This document shows positions 13,130 through 17,477 of a stretch of 17,477 nucleotides of DNA, piece by piece. The stretch spans positions 1 through 17,477 of the forward strand of contig CAYMFD010000084.1 of NCBI GenBank assembly GCA_964389475.1. The letters run 5' to 3'. This DNA comes from CAYMFD01 sp964389475. Lineage in GTDB: Bacteria; Bacteroidota; Bacteroidia; Chitinophagales; Saprospiraceae. Position 1 is the first letter of the stretch. Every line of letters starts with the position of its first letter. The position numbers and the translations under genes are program-made. The notes beneath the pieces are model-generated. The model saw nothing but the letters and a program-made list of their open reading frames with translations, was not told where the DNA came from and did not search any database.

Positions 13130-15283
13130 ATGAGATCACTCTTACTTTTTGCTCTGATTTTTTCGCTCCACAGCCTGCAAGCACAGGTCTATGTCGACGT
13201 AGACGCAGTCGGGGCTAACGACGGCTCTTCTTGGGCTGATGCTTACACGTCTCTAAATGACGCTGTGGTTGCTGCCACAGATGGCGATCAATTATGGATA
13301 GCTGCCGGTACTTATTATCCTGTGCCACCTACAGAGAACCCTGATACATCTCTATATATCGCCGCTAACATTGAGCTCTATGGTGGGTTCGCTGGTACGG
13401 AGACTACCTTAGACGAACGTAACACATCTGCCAATCGTGTGATCATTTCCGGTGATCAAAATGGAGATGACGTGGGCGGTGATATTGATGCTAACTCAGA
13501 TGATAATAATAGACACGTCTTCTTCGTGAGAGACGGCCTGGATCGGGTGGTATTCGACGGCCTGATTATCCGTAACGGTAAGTCTCAAGGTGTTGAAGGA
13601 TCTGGAAACACCCGTCGAGCAGGTGGTATACTCATCTACAGCCCCTGTACGATCAGATCTTGTTCTTTTATTAGTAACTATGGCTACTTCGGAGGCGCTG
13701 TCTACCCACGGTTTACGGGATCAGCGGGTACGATTATCGAGGATTGTTTATTTCTAGAAAACCAAGCTCAACTAGGAGGAGGCATATATATGAATGCCCC
13801 AACATGCACAGTGTCAAATTGTGAGTTTACTAGTAACAGAGCACAGGCAAGCGGCGCAGGTATATACGACAATAGTACAATTGGGTCTATGATTACCGAT
13901 TGTGAGTTTACTGATAATCAGACTGCTGAGTTTAGAGGAGGTGGTATTTTTCTCAGTGATACAGAAGCTACCGTCATGTCTTGCACATTTGAGAATAACA
14001 TAGCACCAGCCAGCTCAGGGGGTGCCATTCAGGTGAGGACTGACGACGACGAAGGTGAATTCTTGACGAATAATATCATTAATTGCACCTTTGACCTACA
14101 CACCGCCACTTTTGGTGGAGCGATAGGTGTTTATGACTCGCTAACAATTGCCAATATTACGGGATGTACTTTCTTTGATAATCGGAGTGACAATGTAGGT
14201 GGTGCCATTAGTAACGCCTTTGGTGGTACGACTAACGTGACAGACTGCTTATTCGAAAATAATGAGTCTGGCTCTGGTGGAGCGATTTTTCTGCAGAATG
14301 ACGAAGGAGAGATAAATATTCTTAATTCGACATTCAACTCTAATGTCGCCCGTAACTTCGGAGGAGCACTTAACATAAGTGGTGATGGTGTCAAGGGTGA
14401 TACCGTGACCCTGAGTAGACTCACTGTGACCAACTCAGTATTGACAGACAATAATGCGGGCACACAAGGAGGAGCTATCAATCTTAATGAGGTCAATGCA
14501 GATATCGTGAGCACACTGATCGCGGATAATTATACAGAAGAGGGTGCGACTATCGGTGGCGGTATATCGATCAATAGTGGTGACACGACACAGATATTCG
14601 TAAGCATCATTAACTCGACCATTGCTGATAACTACGGTAGCTTTTTCGCGGGTATTGCTCACTTTACGGGTGATGTTGATGGCTTTAGCCAGCTCACAAT
14701 GCAGAATACTATCCTTGACAATGCGATAGGTGGTGATAATTATACCATAGAGGGAGGTACACCGACATTATTGAGTAATGGCGGTAACCTTAGCTCAGAC
14801 GATACAACAGAAGATGCCTTTACAGAGATGAACGATGTACTAGGAGGAGATCCTGGCTTCGAGAGCGGTAGTAGCTACGAATTAGCAGTAGGTAGTGACG
14901 CGATCAATACTGGTGTGGCAACGGGAGCTCCTGACACCGACCTTCTTGGTAATCCGCGGGTTGGCACAATCGATAAGGGTGCATACGAAAACCAGATTAT
15001 ATCAAATGTTGAGGACGTGGTAGCTAGTTCAGCCCTACATCTATACCCTAACCCCACAGTGAGTGAGACCTTATTCGTGGCTATGGGCGAGGCATTTGAC
15101 GAGCAGGTAGCAGTACGTATCGTCAATGTCCAGGGTCAGTTGATGCAGAGCAGTATGGTGACTAAGGCTAGTGCACTGCAGACCATACAGCTAGATGTAT
15201 CGACGCTACCGGCTGGGTACTACATCCTTTCGGCAGACGACGGATCAGGGCAAGGCGCTAAGCGATTTATAAAAGGCGAGTAA
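13130..15283 (+). CDS. secreted right-handed beta-helix protein with T9SS sorting domain
   Basis: A 717-residue surface or secreted protein. Residues 1-19 are a signal peptide (ending SLQA before QVYVD). Residues 20-70 have the usual opening of parallel beta-helix proteins: YVDVDAVGANDGSSWADAYTSLNDAV..DGDQLWIAAGTYYP. Residues about 130-560 are successive helix rungs marked by GGAIY/GGGIF turns and C-x-F-x-x-N strands (for example NCEFTSNRAQASGAGIYDNS). Residues about 575-625 (DPGFESGSSYELAVGSDAINTG..GNPRVGTIDKGAYE) match the region often called choice-of-anchor Q. Residues 636-717 (LHLYPNPTVSE..IVNVQGQLMQ..LPAGYYILSADDG) are a type A T9SS C-terminal domain that directs secretion through the outer membrane and is then removed. 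Binding or hydrolysis of polysaccharide is possible, but no catalytic residues are evident. A terminator follows. Confidence 0.92.
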   Translation: MRSLLLFALIFSLHSLQAQVYVDVDAVGANDGSSWADAYTSLNDAVVAATDGDQLWIAAGTYYPVPPTENPDTSLYIAANIELYGGFAGTETTLDERNTSANRVIISGDQNGDDVGGDIDANSDDNNRHVFFVRDGLDRVVFDGLIIRNGKSQGVEGSGNTRRAGGILIYSPCTIRSCSFISNYGYFGGAVYPRFTGSAGTIIEDCLFLENQAQLGGGIYMNAPTCTVSNCEFTSNRAQASGAGIYDNSTIGSMITDCEFTDNQTAEFRGGGIFLSDTEATVMSCTFENNIAPASSGGAIQVRTDDDEGEFLTNNIINCTFDLHTATFGGAIGVYDSLTIANITGCTFFDNRSDNVGGAISNAFGGTTNVTDCLFENNESGSGGAIFLQNDEGEINILNSTFNSNVARNFGGALNISGDGVKGDTVTLSRLTVTNSVLTDNNAGTQGGAINLNEVNADIVSTLIADNYTEEGATIGGGISINSGDTTQIFVSIINSTIADNYGSFFAGIAHFTGDVDGFSQLTMQNTILDNAIGGDNYTIEGGTPTLLSNGGNLSSDDTTEDAFTEMNDVLGGDPGFESGSSYELAVGSDAINTGVATGAPDTDLLGNPRVGTIDKGAYENQIISNVEDVVASSALHLYPNPTVSETLFVAMGEAFDEQVAVRIVNVQGQLMQSSMVTKASALQTIQLDVSTLPAGYYILSADDGSGQGAKRFIKGE

Positions 15284-15286
15284 AAC

Positions 15287-15310
15287 AAAACGAACATTTG
15301 TTCGCTTTTT
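15287..15310 (+). terminator. terminator after the beta-helix protein gene
   Basis: CGAAC (15291-15295) pairs with GTTCG (15300-15304) over an ATTT loop, flanked by an A-run before and CTTTTT after, so the A and T runs extend the stem. It lies four bases after the stop codon and just before the paa promoter. Confidence 0.75.
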
Positions 15311-15313
15311 GTA

Positions 15314-15344
15314 TTGATAGTGTGTTCGGGTACTACTACCTTCG
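15314..15344 (+). promoter_or_regulatory. promoter of the paa operon
   Basis: TTG (15314-15316), a 20-base spacer and TACCTTCG (15337-15344). Only the seventh base of the -7 element differs from TAnnTTTG. Transcription would start about 15351, leaving a leader of about 54 bases before paaA. No operator for a PaaR-type repressor is recognisable. Confidence 0.75.
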
Positions 15345-15404
15345 CAACAACGGGAAGCCCAACCTCTGATTTAAAGCAACGACATTTTAAAAAAGAACGA
15401 ATCT

Positions 15405-16213
15405 ATGAGTACGCAATCACTAGAGCAGAACTTTCAAGATAAGGTCGATCGCGAGGTACGTATAGAACCACGCGACTGGATGCCAGATGCTTATCGTAAG
15501 ACCTTGATCAGGCAGATATCGCAGCATGCGCATTCTGAGATAGTAGGTATGTTGCCTGAGGGTAACTGGATTACCCGAGCCCCTAGTCTCAAGCGCAAGC
15601 TGGCCCTGATTGCCAAGGTGCAGGACGAAGCCGGCCATGGATTATATCTTTATAGTGCTGCCGAGACGTTGGGCATAGATCGTTATACTATGATCGATCA
15701 GCTACACACAGGTAAGGCCAAGTACAGCAGCATATTTAATTATCCGACCATAACCTGGGCGGACATGGGTACGATCGGTTGGCTAGTAGATGGTGCAGCG
15801 ATTATGAATCAAGTGCCGCTGTGCCGCTGTAGCTACGGTCCATATGCTAGAGCTATGGTGCGGGTGTGCAAAGAAGAATCATTCCACCAGCGCCAGGGTT
15901 ACGAGATCGTGATGACGCTGGCTGCGGGCACTGACGAGCAAAAGCGTATGGCGCAGGATAGCCTCAATCGATGGTGGTGGCCGTCATTAATGATGTTTGG
16001 CCCTAGTGATGCTGATAGCCCTAATAGCAAGCAGTCGATGGAGTGGAAGATCAAGCGATTCGGTAATGATGAGCTGAGACAGCGCTTCGTAGATGCGACC
16101 GTCCCACAAGCAGAGCGACTAGGCCTGACGATCCCTGATCCCGATCTCAAGTGGAATGAGGAGAAGGGTCAATACGACTTTGGCGAGATCGACTGGGCGG
16201 AGTTCTGGGCAGT
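15405..16213 (+). CDS. paaA: phenylacetyl-CoA epoxidase subunit PaaA (3' end lost in gap)
   Basis: Catalytic diiron subunit of the PaaABC(D)E oxygenase, which epoxidises the ring of phenylacetyl-CoA with O2 in the aerobic phenylacetate pathway. The ferritin-like helices with metal ligands are visible: Glu45 in HAHSEIVG, Glu75 and His78 in QDEAGHGLYLYS, and Glu158 and His161 in CKEESFHQRQG (two ExxH motifs). The visible part is about 269 residues, out of roughly 310-330 in the family, and stops at EIDWAEFWA just before a 100-N gap. The few codons after the gap that happen to stay in frame (KLPTTDN) look intergenic, so the true C-terminus is missing. The ATG at 15405 gives the normal start and no Shine-Dalgarno is seen. 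It is first gene of the operon. Confidence 0.96.
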
Positions 16214-16313
16214 NNNNNNNNNNNNNNNNNNNNNNNNNNNNNNNNNNNNNNNNNNNNNNNNNNNNNNNNNNNNNNNNNNNNNNNNNNNNNNNNNNNNNNN
16301 NNNNNNNNNNNNN
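16214..16313. other. assembly gap (100 N)
   Basis: Exactly 100 N, the conventional size for a gap of unknown length. It cuts paaA near its 3' end. The first bases after it repeat CAACT/ACAAC units (16318-16350), the sort of simple sequence that can break short-read assemblies. Confidence 0.99.
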
Positions 16314-16358
16314 AAACTACCCACAACTGACAACTAGTAACTCACAACCGATATAATC

Positions 16359-16646
16359 ATGCAAAACGACAACTGGCCACTCTGGGAGGTATTTATCAGG
16401 AGCAGAGCAGGACTCAACCACAAGCACGTAGGCAGCTTGCACGCAGCAGATGCTGAGATGGCAATGACCAATGCTAGAGACGTCTACACTAGGCGCATGG
16501 AAGGCGTGAGTATCTGGGTCGTGGAGTCACAGTATATATCTGCTAATGATCCGACGGACGCAGAAGCATTTTTTGATCCAGCAGAGGACAAGGTCTATCG
16601 GCACCCCACATTTTACGATGTGCCCGATGATGTACATCACATGTAA
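16359..16646 (+). CDS. paaB: phenylacetyl-CoA epoxidase subunit PaaB
   Basis: Small structural subunit that bridges PaaAC units in the epoxidase complex; it carries no cofactor. The 95-residue product has the family pattern: NWPLWEVFIRSRAGLNHKHVGSLHAADAEMAMTNARDVYTRR near the start, EGVSIWVVES in the middle, and the C-terminal AFFDPAEDKVYRHPTFYDVPDDVHHM. Length is normal. The ATG at 16359 lies just downstream of the assembly gap, so its distance from paaA is unknown. paaC starts 26 bases after its stop. Confidence 0.96.
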   Translation: MQNDNWPLWEVFIRSRAGLNHKHVGSLHAADAEMAMTNARDVYTRRMEGVSIWVVESQYISANDPTDAEAFFDPAEDKVYRHPTFYDVPDDVHHM

Positions 16647-16672
16647 GACCGCTATATCTAACTACAACCGAT

Positions 16673-17440
16673 ATGATGATAGATGCCGCTATAGATATCA
16701 CCAAGAAAGACTACATCCTCTACCTCGCAGATAATGCGATGGTACTCGGTCATCGACTCAGTGAGTGGTGTGGCCACGGTCCTGTGCTAGAGCAAGATAT
16801 TGCGATTACCAATATAGCACTTGATCAAGTAGGCCTTGCCCGCAACCTCTACGGCTACCTTGCCGAGTTAGAAGGGGGCAACGCCACGGAAGACACCTAT
16901 CCCTATCACCGTGATGTCCTTGACTTTAAGAATATGCTGCTCGTCGAGGTGCCCAATGGAGACTGGGGGCAGACCCTAGTACGGCAGATGCTATACGATA
17001 CATGGGCGATACACTACTACGAGGCCCTATCTGCCAGTACGGACGAACGCCTAGCAGCACTAGCCGCCAAGTCACTCAAGGAGATCAGATACCACCATAA
17101 GTATAGCTCAGAGTGGGTGATACGCCTAGGCGATGGTACCGAGGAGAGTCACCGTCGCATGCAGGACGCCGTTGATATCCTCTGGGCCTATAGCGAAGAG
17201 AGTTTACAGCCCATCACGTTTGAGTTAGAGGCTGCCAGGTCATTTGGTGTAGACGTAGAAGCCCTAGCCACTAAAGTGAGAGAGCGAAGATCCTCAATCT
17301 TAAGAGAGGCTACTCTCACAGAACCACAAGACGTCTGGCAACAGACAGGTGGTAAGATCGGCCAGCACACCGAGCATCTAGGTTATATATTAGCAGATCT
17401 ACAACACTATCAGCGGATGTACCCTGATGCTAAATGGTAA
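16673..17440 (+). CDS. paaC: phenylacetyl-CoA epoxidase subunit PaaC
   Basis: Ferritin-like partner of PaaA that is structurally related to it but is not the catalytic subunit; it stabilises PaaA in the epoxidase. The 255-residue product fits the family length. Recognisable parts are YILYLADNAMVLGHRLSEWCGHGPVLEQDIAITNIALDQVGLARNLY (15-60), FKNMLLVEVPNGDWGQTLVRQ (85-105), EIRYHHKYSSEWVIRLGDGTEESHRRMQ (137-164) and GKIGQHTEHLGYILADLQHYQRMYPDAKW at the C-terminus. Two ATG codons stand side by side (16673 and 16676), and either may be used. The next gene begins two bases after the stop, indicating translational coupling. Confidence 0.96.
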   Translation: MMIDAAIDITKKDYILYLADNAMVLGHRLSEWCGHGPVLEQDIAITNIALDQVGLARNLYGYLAELEGGNATEDTYPYHRDVLDFKNMLLVEVPNGDWGQTLVRQMLYDTWAIHYYEALSASTDERLAALAAKSLKEIRYHHKYSSEWVIRLGDGTEESHRRMQDAVDILWAYSEESLQPITFELEAARSFGVDVEALATKVRERRSSILREATLTEPQDVWQQTGGKIGQHTEHLGYILADLQHYQRMYPDAKW

Positions 17441-17442
17441 GC

Positions 17443-17477
17443 ATGTTTGGATTCGGAAAAAAGAAAAACGCAGGTCT
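17443..17477 (+). CDS. start of the next paa-operon gene (cut by window edge)
   Basis: An ATG two bases after the paaC stop opens a frame reading MFGFGKKKNAG up to the right edge. In paa clusters the next gene is normally paaD (iron-sulfur assembly type protein) or paaE (flavin/2Fe-2S reductase), but eleven residues cannot tell which. The tight spacing supports a real gene. Confidence 0.6.
   Translation, partial: MFGFGKKKNAG

Noticed and set aside
16314..16337. Codons KLPTTDN after the N gap as the true C-terminus of PaaA
   Set aside because: The gap length is arbitrary, so the frame is accidental, and the sequence looks like simple intergenic repeats.

Overview
The window reads as a piece of a chromosome from the phylum Bacteroidota, most like the Saprospiria/Lewinella side of it. 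The reasons are a secreted beta-helix protein with a C-terminal type IX secretion (T9SS) sorting domain, an S46 dipeptidyl peptidase, a mevalonate-pathway decarboxylase, absence of obvious Shine-Dalgarno sequences, and promoters of the Bacteroidota form TTG-N19-21-TAnnTTTG (here often TACCTTCG). The lineage below phylum is inference. There is no phage, transposase, CRISPR or plasmid signature. A 100-base run of N marks an assembly gap.

Layout. 1-365 is non-coding. 366-2102 (+) holds citrate synthase followed 36 bases later by glycine cleavage protein H, closed by a strong terminator. A 480-base non-coding stretch with short stem-loops precedes an SH3-domain lipoprotein (2585-3529, +). It converges on an S46 dipeptidyl peptidase (3705-5840, -) with DPP11-like features; between their 3' ends lies an imperfect tandem repeat. 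A small exported cysteine/lysine-rich protein of unknown function (6054-6515, +) is divergent from the peptidase.

The 1.2 kb from 6516 to 7726 has no gene but is the most structured part of the window: a terminator, then two diverged direct copies of an approximately 200-base intergenic element (6714-6895 and 7459-7702). Between them is a probable small-RNA locus (about 7140-7365) with its own promoter-like sequence, an exact 23-base repeat present twice, several stem-loops and a perfect rho-independent terminator.

7727-10602 (-) carries a TMTC-like membrane protein with TPRs, uroporphyrinogen-III synthase and tRNA-Phe(GAA). The tRNA has a near-consensus promoter that is divergent from the promoter of diphosphomevalonate decarboxylase (10746-11798, +). 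Then come a periplasmic TPR protein (11889-13016), a T9SS-secreted beta-helix protein (13130-15283) and the start of a phenylacetyl-CoA epoxidase operon, paaA (broken by the gap), paaB, paaC and the first codons of a further gene at the right edge.

Functionally the window mixes central metabolism (TCA cycle, glycine cleavage, heme, isoprenoid precursors), aerobic aromatic catabolism (phenylacetyl-CoA epoxidation), peptide degradation in the envelope and surface or secreted proteins. That fits an aerobic heterotroph living on proteinaceous and organic debris. No single pathway unites the window. The possible new items are the small-RNA locus with its flanking repeats and the 14-residue-repeat cysteine protein.
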